DNA of 64,000 bases from Nocardioides abyssi (lineage in GTDB: Bacteria; Actinomycetota; Actinomycetes; Propionibacteriales; Nocardioidaceae): NCBI RefSeq assembly GCF_030412915.1, contig NZ_JAUHJR010000001.1:806001-870000 (forward strand), written 5' to 3'. Numbering within the stretch: position 1 is the first letter of the stretch; every line of letters starts with the position of its first letter. Shown piece by piece: positions 19,973 through 28,341 of this stretch. The notes below the pieces were generated by a model. That model ran no database searches. It was given only the letters and a program-made list of their open reading frames with translations, and had not been told where the DNA came from. A program made the position numbers and the translations under genes.

Positions 19973-20802
19973 GCACGACCGGGGCGGTGCGGGTCTCCCG
20001 GCGCTCGGCGCTCGTGCTGGCGGTGGCGTCGCTGGCCGGGCTGATGATGCTGTGCTGGCCGCTGCTGCTGCAGGCGCCCGGCGAGGCGCGGGTCGACCCG
20101 CCGTTCCTCTTCGTCGCGCTGCTGCCCGTCGTGGTCGCGGTCGTCCTCGCCGAGCTCACCGAGGGCGGGCTCGACGCCCGAGTGCTGGCGATGCTCGGCG
20201 TGCTCAGCGCCGTGCAGGCGGTGCTCCGCGCGGTCTCCGCCGGTACGGCCGGGGTCGAGCTGGTCTTCTTCATGCTGGTGCTGGCCGGGCGGGTCTTCGG
20301 CCCCGGGTTCGGCTTCGTGCTCGGCTGCACGTCGCTGTTCGCCTCGGCGCTGATGACCGCCGGCGTCGGCCCGTGGCTGCCCTTCCAGATGATGTGCTCG
20401 GCCTGGCTCGGCATGGGGGCCGGGCTGCTGCCGCGGCGGGTGCGCGGGCGGTGGGAGATCGCGATGCTGGCGGCGTACGGCGTCGTCGCGGCGTACCTCT
20501 TCGGCGCGCTGATGAACCTCTCGTCGTGGCCGTTCCTGCTCGGCGTGCAGGTGCCCGGCCACGAGGGGTCGCTGGCGTTCGTGCCCGGGGCGCCGCTGCT
20601 CGACAACCTCTCGACGTTCCTCGTCTACACGCTGGTCACGTCGACCGGCAGCTTCGACACCGTCCGGGCGGTCACCAACCTGGTCGCGATCGTGCTGCTC
20701 GGGCCGGCGGTGCTCACCACGCTGCGCCGGGCCGCCCGGCGCGCCACCGTCGTCGGGACCGTGCGGTCCGCGGACGACGCGCAGGAGCCCGTCAGGGCTT
20801 GA
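19969..20802 (+). CDS. ECF transporter substrate-binding S component, probably for cobalamin (CbrT-like)
   Basis: 277 residues from GTG 19969 with about six hydrophobic segments and a cytoplasmic tail. The substrate is assigned from context: five-gene unit under a B12 riboswitch with no BtuFCD nearby. CbrT-type S components have been shown to carry cobalamin in other bacteria; sequence alone does not prove it here. Its 3' end overlaps the convergent sugar dehydrogenase gene by 11 bases (20792-20802). Confidence 0.78.
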   Translation: MSTTGAVRVSRRSALVLAVASLAGLMMLCWPLLLQAPGEARVDPPFLFVALLPVVVAVVLAELTEGGLDARVLAMLGVLSAVQAVLRAVSAGTAGVELVFFMLVLAGRVFGPGFGFVLGCTSLFASALMTAGVGPWLPFQMMCSAWLGMGAGLLPRRVRGRWEIAMLAAYGVVAAYLFGALMNLSSWPFLLGVQVPGHEGSLAFVPGAPLLDNLSTFLVYTLVTSTGSFDTVRAVTNLVAIVLLGPAVLTTLRRAARRATVVGTVRSADDAQEPVRA

Positions 20803-22024
20803 GCACCAGGATCCGGTCGTCCTCGTCGGCCGGGTCGCCGCGCCCGTCGCGGTTGCTGGTGGTCAGCCACAGCCGGCCGTCGGGCGCGAGGGCGACGGTG
20901 CGCATCCGGCCGAGCTCGCCGACCAGGAACGCCTCCGGCTCGCCCGCGCCGTCGCCGTCCACCGGCACCCGCCAGAGCCGCTCGCCGCGCAGCGCCGCGA
21001 GGTAGAGGTGGCCGTCGGCGTACGCCAAGCCCGAGGGGGAGGCCTCGTCGGTGCTCCACTGGGCCTGCGGGTCGACGAAGTCGCCGCTCGGGCCGCCCTC
21101 GACGGTGCCCTCGGCGCGGCCCTCGGCGCGGCCCTCGACCTCGGGCCAGCCGTAGTTGGCGCCCTTCTCGATGAGGTTGAGCTCGTCCCAGGTGCTGTCG
21201 CCGAACTCCGAGGCCCACAGCCGACCCTCGCCGTCGAACGCGAGGCCCTGGACGTTGCGGTGGCCCCACGACCACACGGGGGAGCCGAACGGGTTGCCGG
21301 GCGCCGGGTCCCCGTCGGGGGTGATCCGCAGGATCTTGCCGCCGAGGTCGTCGCGGTCCTGCGCGCGTGCGGGCTCGCCGATCTCGCCGGTGGAGACGTA
21401 GAGGTGGCCGTCGGGGCCGAAGAGCAGCCGGCCACCGTCGTGGATGAAGCCATTCGGGATGCCGGTCAGCACGTCCTCGGTCGGGCCGAGGCGGTCGCCG
21501 TCGAGCTCGGCGCGCACCACCCGGTTGTCCTCGCCGGTGGTCACGTAGAGGTAGACCAGCCGGTCCTGCTCGAAGTCCGGCGAGAGCGCTACGCCGAGCA
21601 GCCCGGCCTCGCCCTCGGGCGCGGCGGCGTCGACGGCGCCGAGCTCGGTCACCTCGCCGTCCGGGGAGACCCGCAGGACGCGGGTGGTGTCGCGCTCGGT
21701 CACGATCGCGTCGCCGTCGGCGAAGAAGTCCAGGCCCCAGGGCGCCTCGAGCCCCGTGACCGCCGTGGCCACGACCCGCGGCCGCCTCGACGTCGGCAGC
21801 TCGACCTGCTCGCCACCGGCGGAGCCCGCGGACGGGTCGGTCGAGGGACCGGCGGAGGAGCTGCCCGACGAGCTCGCGGACGGGCTCGCCGGCGCGGTGC
21901 CGGTGACGTCGATGTCGACCTCGTCGCCGCCCTGGCCGCAGCCGGCCAGGACGACCGGCAGCACGAGCGCGCCGACGGCGTACGCCGCGAGCGTGCGGCG
22001 GGTGCGCCGGTGCGGGTCGCGCAT
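20792..22024 (-). CDS. PQQ-dependent sugar dehydrogenase-like (GSDH family) lipoprotein
   Basis: 410 residues from ATG 22024. Lipoprotein signal with lipobox VLAGC near residue 28, a Ser/Gly-rich spacer, then a six-bladed GSDH beta-propeller (ATAVTGLEAPWGLDF, LLGVALSPDFEQDRLVYLYV, HDGGRLLFGPDGHLYVSTG, WSWGHRNVQGLAFD, YGWPEVEG). Soluble aldose sugar dehydrogenases oxidise sugars with PQQ and calcium; the actual substrate and cofactor of this copy are not established. Coupled to the upstream hydrolase by an ATGA overlap at 22024. Confidence 0.88.
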   Translation of the reverse strand: MRDPHRRTRRTLAAYAVGALVLPVVLAGCGQGGDEVDIDVTGTAPASPSASSSGSSSAGPSTDPSAGSAGGEQVELPTSRRPRVVATAVTGLEAPWGLDFFADGDAIVTERDTTRVLRVSPDGEVTELGAVDAAAPEGEAGLLGVALSPDFEQDRLVYLYVTTGEDNRVVRAELDGDRLGPTEDVLTGIPNGFIHDGGRLLFGPDGHLYVSTGEIGEPARAQDRDDLGGKILRITPDGDPAPGNPFGSPVWSWGHRNVQGLAFDGEGRLWASEFGDSTWDELNLIEKGANYGWPEVEGRAEGRAEGTVEGGPSGDFVDPQAQWSTDEASPSGLAYADGHLYLAALRGERLWRVPVDGDGAGEPEAFLVGELGRMRTVALAPDGRLWLTTSNRDGRGDPADEDDRILVLKP

Positions 22025-22950
22025 CAGGCGGCCCGCTCGTCGCCGACGCGCGCGACCAGCTCGAGGAGCAGCCGGTGCACCTCGTCGGGGTGCTCCATCT
22101 GCACGAAGTGGGAGCCGGGCAGCTCGACGTAGGTGCCGTCGGCGACCCGCGCGGCGGCCGTCTCCATGTGCCGGGCGCCGGCCAGCAGGTCCCACCGGCC
22201 CGCGACGAAGACGCACGGCACGCCGACCCGGCTCAGCGGGACGCGGCGGTGCTGGGCGGTGGTGAGGGCCATGTGGAAGTACCAGTCGATCGGCGTGCTG
22301 AGGAACTCCTTGACCGCCGCGGCCGTCAGCTGCGGGTCGGCCACGGGGAACATGAAGCCGGTGTGGCTGAGCACCGCCACGGTCTTCTCGCCGATCGGCA
22401 GGCGGGACGTGACCGGCGTGATCGCGCGGCCGACGACCTTGACCGCCCGGGTGATGCCGGTCGTCGCGACGCGGGCGGCCACCCGCGGCAGCCGCAGCGG
22501 GCCGAGCATCGTGGAGAACGTGTCGCCCGGCACGCCGGCCACGGCGAGGAGCCCGCTGACCCGCTCGGGGTGGTCGACGGCGAGCTGGAACATCGTGTTG
22601 ACCCCGATCGACCAGCCCATGACGACCGCGCGATCGAGGCCGAAGTGGTCCATCACCGACAACGCGTCCTCGACGAGCTCGTCGACGCCGCACGCGTCGG
22701 GGTCGGCCGGGCGGTCCGAGCCGCCGGTGCCGCGGTGGTTCCACGACACGACCCGCACGCCGCAGTCGGGCTCGAGGAGGGCCGGCCAGGCCAGCGGGTT
22801 GGTGCCCAGCCCGTTGCACAGCAGCACGGTCGGCCCGGCGATGCGACCCTCGGGGTCGTTGGTCCACGCGCGCAGCCGGGTGCCGTCGTCGGAGAGCACG
22901 TCGCGGAACGCGATGGTGGCGGCGGGCGCGGTGCGCGCGGTCGACTGCAT
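22024..22950 (-). CDS. Alpha/beta hydrolase
   Basis: 308 residues from ATG 22950. Oxyanion region LLCNGLGTNPLAW, HRGTGGSD after strand 4, nucleophile elbow GWSIGVN with Ser as nucleophile, acid in AGRWDLLAGA and catalytic His in GSHFVQMEHPDEV. The layout resembles the haloperoxidase/esterase subgroup; substrate unknown. It is cotranscribed with the GSDH-type lipoprotein gene. A nested hairpin (23012-23065) sits in its upstream region. Confidence 0.88.
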   Translation of the reverse strand: MQSTARTAPAATIAFRDVLSDDGTRLRAWTNDPEGRIAGPTVLLCNGLGTNPLAWPALLEPDCGVRVVSWNHRGTGGSDRPADPDACGVDELVEDALSVMDHFGLDRAVVMGWSIGVNTMFQLAVDHPERVSGLLAVAGVPGDTFSTMLGPLRLPRVAARVATTGITRAVKVVGRAITPVTSRLPIGEKTVAVLSHTGFMFPVADPQLTAAAVKEFLSTPIDWYFHMALTTAQHRRVPLSRVGVPCVFVAGRWDLLAGARHMETAAARVADGTYVELPGSHFVQMEHPDEVHRLLLELVARVGDERAA

Positions 22951-23011
22951 GGCTCCAGCGTGCCAGAGCAGCCCTCCGCCCGGCCGCCGTTCGTGGTGGA
23001 GGTAACGGGAT

Positions 23012-23065
23012 GGCCGCGGAGCGGGAACTTCCCAAGTTGACTTGGGATCCTCACGCTCCGCGGCC
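23012..23065. repeat. Nested inverted repeat upstream of the hydrolase gene
   Basis: Outer 12-bp arms ggccgcggagcg (23012-23023) and their complement (23054-23065) enclose a second dyad, cccaagt (23031-23037) with acttggg (23040-23046). It lies 62 bases upstream of the hydrolase ATG. It could be an operator or a structured leader; the rest of 22951-23204 shows no gene. Confidence 0.55.
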
Positions 23066-23204
23066 GATGCAGTGGCAGGGAAGCGGGAGGAATGGCCGCG
23101 AAGTGACCCCACCGGTCACACCAGCACCACCCAGCGCCGCCGGTCGAGCGAGGTCGGAAGAGGTCGCCGGCCCGAGGCCCCGAGAGCGGCCCCGGCCGGC
23201 GACC

Positions 23205-23423
23205 TCAGCCGTGCGCGACGCGACGGGTCGGGGCCGCCGGGGCGGCCGTCCCCGCCCGGGCGGCCAGGAACTCCTCCACCTCGGTGCGCTCGGCACGGCG
23301 TTGGGCCAGCGCGGTGGAGGCGACCATGGCGTTGCGCCTGGCCTGCCGCTGCGACTCCTCGGGCCACTCCCGGACCCGGCGGACGAGGGTCGGGAGGAGC
23401 GGGACGGTCGCGCGGAGGGCCAT
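23205..23423 (-). CDS. Small hypothetical protein
   Basis: 72 residues from ATG 23423. Highly charged, with helix-forming composition (RRVREWPEESQRQARRN, AQRRAERTEVEEFLAARAG) and no signal or membrane segment. The GC skew of codon positions looks protein-like in this frame only. No family recognised; it stands alone between the hydrolase and the EamA exporter. Confidence 0.5.
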   Translation of the reverse strand: MALRATVPLLPTLVRRVREWPEESQRQARRNAMVASTALAQRRAERTEVEEFLAARAGTAAPAAPTRRVAHG

Positions 23424-23534
23424 GGCTCGACGCTAGGAGGCCGCGGCGACGCCCGGGTCACCCGCGTGTGACGAGCCGGTGAACGGGCCCGGGCCGGCCG
23501 GGCGGGCGGCCGAGCGGGCGGCCGAACCGGGGAG

Positions 23535-24413
23535 CTAGTCGGGCACCGGATCGGCCAGCGTGCGGCCCGACCGGGTGGCCCCGACGCTCGCCACCACCAC
23601 GCAGGTCATCGCGAGCCACTGCACGGGGGCCAGCAGCTCGCCGAGCACGAGGATGCCGGCGAGTGCCGCGGCGGCCGGCTCCAGCGACATCAGCACGCTG
23701 AAGACCGACGGGCTGATCGACCGGAGCGCCACGAGCTCGCAGGTGTAGGGCACGACTGAGCTGAGCAGGCCCACCAGCGCACCGATCGCGACGACGTGCA
23801 GGTCGGCCAGCTGGTCGCCGTACCTCCCCAGCGCGACGGGGGAGAGCAGCAGCGTCGCCACGACGCTCGCCACCGCCAGCCCGTCGAGGCCGCGCCAGCG
23901 CGCGCCGGTCTCCGCGCTGAGCAGGATGTACGCCGCCCACGCGGCGCCGGCGAGGACGGCGTAGGCCACGCCGGCGAGGTCGAGGTCGGTGCGCTCGAAG
24001 CCGAGCAGGAGCACCCCGATGCCGGCGAGGCCGACCCAGGCGAGGTCGCGCAGCCGGCGCGACCCGAGCACGGCGAGCGTCAGGGGGCCGACGAACTCGA
24101 TGGTGACCGCCAGCCCGAGCGGGATGCGCTGGAAGGACTGGTAGATCGCCCAGTTCATGCAGCCCAGCGACGCGCCGTACCCCAGCACGACCAGCCAGTC
24201 CTGCCGGGTCTTGCCGCGCAGCGCCGGCCGGGCCACCGCGACCAGCACCAGCGCGCTGGTCACCAGCCGCAGCCAGACGATCGTGCTGGGCGAGACCTCG
24301 TCGAAGAGCGACTTGGCGACCGAGGCGCCGAGCTGCACCGAGGCGATGCCGACGAGGACGAGCCAGACCGGGGAGACCGACCGGACCGGCGCCGATGAGT
24401 TCGTCCGCGTCAC
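23535..24413 (-). CDS. EamA/DMT-family transporter (RhtA-like)
   Basis: 292 residues from GTG 24413. About ten membrane helices in two EamA repeats; family features include the GCMNWAIYQSFQRIPLG segment and the VPYTCELVALRSISPSVFSVLMSLEPAAAALAG stretch near the C-terminus (shortened here to its key parts: PYTCEL and LEPAAAALAG), which match RhtA-type amino acid exporters. A -10 box (aaggta on the plus strand, TACCTT on the coding strand) at 24420-24425 ends 6 bases before GTG, which supports this start. Confidence 0.85.
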   Translation of the reverse strand: MTRTNSSAPVRSVSPVWLVLVGIASVQLGASVAKSLFDEVSPSTIVWLRLVTSALVLVAVARPALRGKTRQDWLVVLGYGASLGCMNWAIYQSFQRIPLGLAVTIEFVGPLTLAVLGSRRLRDLAWVGLAGIGVLLLGFERTDLDLAGVAYAVLAGAAWAAYILLSAETGARWRGLDGLAVASVVATLLLSPVALGRYGDQLADLHVVAIGALVGLLSSVVPYTCELVALRSISPSVFSVLMSLEPAAAALAGILVLGELLAPVQWLAMTCVVVASVGATRSGRTLADPVPD

Positions 24414-24419
24414 CGGGTC

Positions 24420-24425
24420 AAGGTA
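24420..24425 (-). promoter_or_regulatory. -10 box TACCTT of the EamA gene (leaderless)
   Basis: Read on the minus strand, TACCTT is followed by six bases and then GTG 24413; there is no Shine-Dalgarno. This supports a leaderless transcript. Confidence 0.5.
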
Positions 24426-24455
24426 GGGGACACGCCCACGGCGGGAGGAGCGGGG

Positions 24456-25538
24456 ATGGCACGCGGCACGGTGGTGATGGTGGGGACCCGCAAGGGCCTC
24501 TGGGTCGGGCGCTCGGACGAGGCCCGCGAGCAGTGGACCCTCAGCGGTCCGCACTTCGCGATGGAGGAGGTCTACTCCTGCCTGGTCGACACGTGCGGCG
24601 GGCGGGTGCGGCTGCTGGCCGGCGCGTCGTCGACGTGGCTGGGCCCGCAGGTGTGGCGCTCCGACGACCTCGGCGAGACCTGGGAGCAGACGCCGGGCGG
24701 GGCGGTGCGCTTCCCCGAGGACGTCGACTCCTCGGTCGAGCGGGTCTGGCAGTTGGTGCCTGGTGCCGAGGAGGGCGTGGTCTGGGCCGGCACCGAGCCC
24801 GGCGCGGTCTTCCGGTCGACCGACCACGGCGAGACCTTCACGCTCGAGCGGGCGCTGTGGGACCACCCGCACCGCGCCCAGTGGGGCGAGGGCTTCGGCG
24901 GCCAGGCGTTCCACACCGTGCTGCCGCACCCGACCGACCCCGCGTCGGTGACGGTCGCGATCTCGACCGGCGGCGTCTACCAGACCTCCGACGGCGGCGC
25001 GTCGTGGCGCCCGCGCAACGTCGGCATCAAGGCGGAGTTCCTGCCCGAGGGCGAGCAGTTCCCCGAGCTCGGGCAGTGCGTCCACAAGGTGACCCGCCAC
25101 CCGGCACGGCCCGAGCGGTTCTACCTGCAGAACCACGGCGGGGTCTACCGCTCCGACGACCACGCCGCGACGTGGACCTCGATCGCCGACGGCCTGCCCA
25201 GCGACTTCGGCTTCCCGGTCGTCGTGCACCCCCACGACCCCGACACCGTCTACGTCTTCCCGCTCGGCGACGGCCGGTTCCCGCCCGAGGGCCGGGCGCG
25301 GGTCTGGCGCTCGCGCGACGCGGGGGAGTCGTGGGAGGAGCTCGGCGAGGGGCTGCCCGACGGGGTGTGGGCCGCGGTGGTGCGCGACGCGATGTGCACC
25401 GACGAGCACGCCGAGGCCGGGGTGTACGTCGGCGCGCGCAACGGCACCGTGTGGTGCTCCACCGACGCGGGCGACACCTGGCGCACCCTCGTCGCGGACC
25501 TCCCGGACGTGGTGGTGGTCCGCGCCGCGGCCGTCTGA
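24456..25538 (+). CDS. Asp-box beta-propeller (WD40/YVTN/BNR-like) protein
   Basis: 360 residues from ATG 24456 with a strong ggaggag Shine-Dalgarno. At least six Asp-box motifs of the type SxDxGxTW (RSDDLGETW, RSTDHGETF, QTSDGGASW, RSDDHAATW, RSRDAGESW, CSTDAGDTW) define a sialidase-like propeller. No signal peptide and no sialidase catalytic Arg triad are apparent, so it should be a cytoplasmic propeller of unknown role rather than a sialidase. Confidence 0.8.
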   Translation: MARGTVVMVGTRKGLWVGRSDEAREQWTLSGPHFAMEEVYSCLVDTCGGRVRLLAGASSTWLGPQVWRSDDLGETWEQTPGGAVRFPEDVDSSVERVWQLVPGAEEGVVWAGTEPGAVFRSTDHGETFTLERALWDHPHRAQWGEGFGGQAFHTVLPHPTDPASVTVAISTGGVYQTSDGGASWRPRNVGIKAEFLPEGEQFPELGQCVHKVTRHPARPERFYLQNHGGVYRSDDHAATWTSIADGLPSDFGFPVVVHPHDPDTVYVFPLGDGRFPPEGRARVWRSRDAGESWEELGEGLPDGVWAAVVRDAMCTDEHAEAGVYVGARNGTVWCSTDAGDTWRTLVADLPDVVVVRAAAV

Positions 25539-25585
25539 CCGGTCACACCGGGTGGGACGGGCCGGGGGCCGTCGGAGGCCGCGAC

Positions 25586-25591
25586 TAGGCT
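25586..25591 (+). promoter_or_regulatory. -10 box TAGGCT of ilvD (leaderless)
   Basis: TAGGCT ends 6 bases before ATG 25598; no ribosome site is present. Unlike ilvBNC, leuB and cimA, I find no leader peptide before ilvD. Confidence 0.55.
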
Positions 25592-25597
25592 GCCGCC

Positions 25598-27292
25598 ATG
25601 ACCCAGCAGGACCCCCAGAAGCCCACGCCCGACATCAAGCCCCGCTCCCGCGACGTCACCGACGGCCTCGAGCGGGCCGCGGCGCGAGGGATGCTGCGGG
25701 CGGTCGGGATGGGCGACGACGACTGGGAGAAGCCCCAGATCGGCGTCGCGTCGAGCTGGAACGAGATCACCCCCTGCAACCTGTCGCTGGACCGCCTGGC
25801 GAAGGCCGTCAAGGGCGGCGTGCACGCGGCCGGCGGCTTCCCGATGGAGTTCGGGACGATCTCGGTCTCCGACGGCATCTCGATGGGCCACGAGGGCATG
25901 CACTACTCGCTGGTCTCCCGCGAGGTCATCGCCGACTCGGTCGAGGTCGTCATGAGCGCTGAGCGCCTCGACGGCTCGGTGCTGCTGGCCGGCTGCGACA
26001 AGTCGCTGCCGGGGATGATGATGGCCGCGGCCCGCCTCGACCTCTCCAGCGTCTTCCTCTACGCGGGCTCGATCATGCCGGGCAACGTGGACGGCAAGGA
26101 CGTCACGATCATCGATGCCTTCGAGGCCGTCGGCGCCTGCTTGGCCGGCAAGATCTCCCGCGAGGAGGTCGACAAGGTCGAGCGCGCGATCTGCCCCGGC
26201 GAGGGCGCCTGCGGCGGGATGTACACCGCCAACACGATGGCCGCGGTCGCCGAGGCGATCGGCATGTCGCTGCCCGGCTCGGCCGCGCCCCCGGCCGTCG
26301 ACCGCCGCCGCGACGGCTTCGCCCACAAGTCCGGCGAGGCCGTGGTCAACCTGCTGCGCCAGGGCATCACCGCCCGCCAGATCATGACCAAGGAGGCGTT
26401 CGAGAACGCCATCACCGTCGTCATGGCCCTCGGCGGCTCCACCAACGCCGTGCTCCACCTGCTGGCCATGGCCCGCGAGGCCGAGGTCGACCTGACCATC
26501 GACGACTTCAACCGCATCGGCGACAAGGTGCCGCACCTCGGCGACCTCAAGCCGTTCGGCAAGTACGTCATGTACGACGTCGACAAGGTCGGCGGCATCC
26601 CGGTCGTCATGAAGGCGCTGCTCGACGCGGGCCTCATGCACGGCGACTGCCTCACCGTCACCGGCAAGACCCTGGCCGAGAACCTCGCCGACCTGGCCCC
26701 GCCGGACCTCGACGACGACGTCATCCGCAGCCTCGACCGCCCGATCCACAAGACCGGCGGCCTGACCATCCTCAAGGGCTCGCTGGCCCCCGAGGGCGCG
26801 GTCGTGAAGTCGGCCGGCTTCGACGAGTCGGTCTTCACCGGCACCGCCCGGGTCTTCGACGGCGAGCGCGCCGCGATGGACGCCCTCGCCGAGGGCCGCA
26901 TCGTCGCCGGCGACGTGGTCGTCATCCGCTACGAGGGCCCCAAGGGCGGCCCCGGCATGCGCGAGATGCTCGCGATCACCGGGGCGATCAAGGGCGCCGG
27001 CCTCGGCAAGGACGTCCTGCTCCTCACCGACGGCCGCTTCTCCGGCGGCACGACCGGCCTCTGCGTCGGCCACGTCGCGCCCGAGGCCGTCGACGGCGGC
27101 CCCATCGCGTTCGTCCGCGACGGCGACCAGATCACGCTCGACGTGCTCAACCGCAGCCTCGAGGTCGAGATCGACGACTGGGAGGACCGCAAGGTCGGCT
27201 GGACCCCCAACCCGCCGAAGTACACCCGTGGCGTCCTGGGCAAGTACGCCGCCACCGTCCGCTCCGCCGCGCACGGCGCGGTCACGAGCTGA
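25598..27292 (+). CDS. ilvD: Dihydroxy-acid dehydratase
   Basis: 564 residues, normal length. Dehydrates the dihydroxy acids in valine and isoleucine synthesis using an Fe-S cluster; the cluster cysteines lie in GCDKSLPG and in [16 protein letters not shown], and the C-terminal [15 protein letters not shown] motif is intact. Transcribed apart from ilvBNC, which is 8 kb away in this window. It is followed without a gap by the FUSC gene, whose reading frame begins at or inside the ilvD stop region. Confidence 0.97.
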   Translation: MTQQDPQKPTPDIKPRSRDVTDGLERAAARGMLRAVGMGDDDWEKPQIGVASSWNEITPCNLSLDRLAKAVKGGVHAAGGFPMEFGTISVSDGISMGHEGMHYSLVSREVIADSVEVVMSAERLDGSVLLAGCDKSLPGMMMAAARLDLSSVFLYAGSIMPGNVDGKDVTIIDAFEAVGACLAGKISREEVDKVERAICPGEGACGGMYTANTMAAVAEAIGMSLPGSAAPPAVDRRRDGFAHKSGEAVVNLLRQGITARQIMTKEAFENAITVVMALGGSTNAVLHLLAMAREAEVDLTIDDFNRIGDKVPHLGDLKPFGKYVMYDVDKVGGIPVVMKALLDAGLMHGDCLTVTGKTLAENLADLAPPDLDDDVIRSLDRPIHKTGGLTILKGSLAPEGAVVKSAGFDESVFTGTARVFDGERAAMDALAEGRIVAGDVVVIRYEGPKGGPGMREMLAITGAIKGAGLGKDVLLLTDGRFSGGTTGLCVGHVAPEAVDGGPIAFVRDGDQITLDVLNRSLEVEIDDWEDRKVGWTPNPPKYTRGVLGKYAATVRSAAHGAVTS

Positions 27293-27396
27293 CGGGCGCC
27301 TCGACCGGGTCCCGGGCCGAGCGGCTCCTGCGGGAGCTGCTCGGCTTCGGGCCGCACGCCGGCGCGCACCGGGTCGCCGCCCGCGCCGGGGTCTCG

Positions 27397-28341
27397 GTGC
27401 TGGTGCCGCTGCTGGTCCTGCTCGCCGCCGACCGCGTCGAGTGGTCGATCTACGCCGCGTTCGGCGCGTTCACCTCGCTCTACGGCCGCGAGCGGGTCGG
27501 CCCCCTGCGGGTCCGCCTGCAGACCGAGGTCGGGGTCCTGCTCACCGGCGTGGTGGCCGCGGGCGTCCTCGTCGGCTCCTCGTCGCACCGCGCCTGGTTG
27601 GCTGTCCCGCTGGCCGCGCTGCTCACCGCCGGCGCTGCCCTGCTCTCGGACCGCCAGCGCTGGCACCCGCCCGGCGCCCTCTTCCCGGTCTTCGCCTTCA
27701 CCGCGTGCGCGTCGATCCCCAGCGACCCGGCCGACGCGCTGGTCGCGGCGCTCGTCGCCGGCGCCACGGCGGCGTACGCCCTGCTCGTGGGGAACGCCGG
27801 CGCCTGGCTCCGCCGCCAGTGGGGGTACGCCGCCGTGCGGCCGCCCGCCGACCGGACCACGGGCCTGTGGCGCCACGTCGGGCCGAGCGCGCTCGCGGTG
27901 CTGCTGGCCGGGTCGCTGGCGACCGGGCTGGGGATCGGCCACCCCTACTGGGCGATGGTCTCGGCCGTGGTGCCGCTCGTGGCCGCCGACCCGCTGCGGC
28001 AGGTGGTCCGCGGGGTGCACCGCGTGCTGGGCACCGCGGCCGGGCTGGCGCTCTCCGGCATGCTGCTCGCCCTCGACCTGGCGCCGCTCGGCACGGTGCT
28101 GGTCGTCGTGGCGCTCCAGGTGGCGGCCGAGCTGCTCATCGGCCGCAACTACGCGGTGGCGCTGGTGGCCGTCACCCCGCTCGCGCTGCTGATGATCCAC
28201 CTCGTCTCCCCGGTGCCGACCTCGACGCTGCTGCTCGACCGGGGCGTGGAGACCGTGATCGGCGTCGTCGTCGGCCTGGTCGTCGGTGGCGGCGCCCGCG
28301 CCCTGGCCCTCCGGGGGCGACGGGGCAGGATGGCGGGATGA
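27397..28341 (+). CDS. FUSC-family (aromatic acid exporter-like) membrane protein
   Basis: 314 residues from GTG 27397, the first conventional start, but typical FUSC N-terminal sequence is readable in frame upstream from 27289 (RLLRELLGFGPHAGAHRVAA), so the true start may be the CTG at 27289 overlapping the ilvD TGA. Six or more hydrophobic segments per half, with the repeat signature GIGHPYWAMVSAVVPL and RGVHRVLGTAAG in the second half. Such proteins export aromatic or other carboxylates. Its TGA overlaps the next ATG. Confidence 0.8.
   Translation: MLVPLLVLLAADRVEWSIYAAFGAFTSLYGRERVGPLRVRLQTEVGVLLTGVVAAGVLVGSSSHRAWLAVPLAALLTAGAALLSDRQRWHPPGALFPVFAFTACASIPSDPADALVAALVAGATAAYALLVGNAGAWLRRQWGYAAVRPPADRTTGLWRHVGPSALAVLLAGSLATGLGIGHPYWAMVSAVVPLVAADPLRQVVRGVHRVLGTAAGLALSGMLLALDLAPLGTVLVVVALQVAAELLIGRNYAVALVAVTPLALLMIHLVSPVPTSTLLLDRGVETVIGVVVGLVVGGGARALALRGRRGRMAG

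Noticed and set aside
23424-23534. Terminator or regulatory element in a very GC-rich spacer
   Set aside because: Contains repeated cgggcggccga but no clean stem with defined loop; low-complexity composition explains it.
24456-25538. Secreted sialidase
   Set aside because: Asp boxes are structural; there is no signal peptide and no Arg triad or catalytic Tyr/Glu pattern that I can identify.
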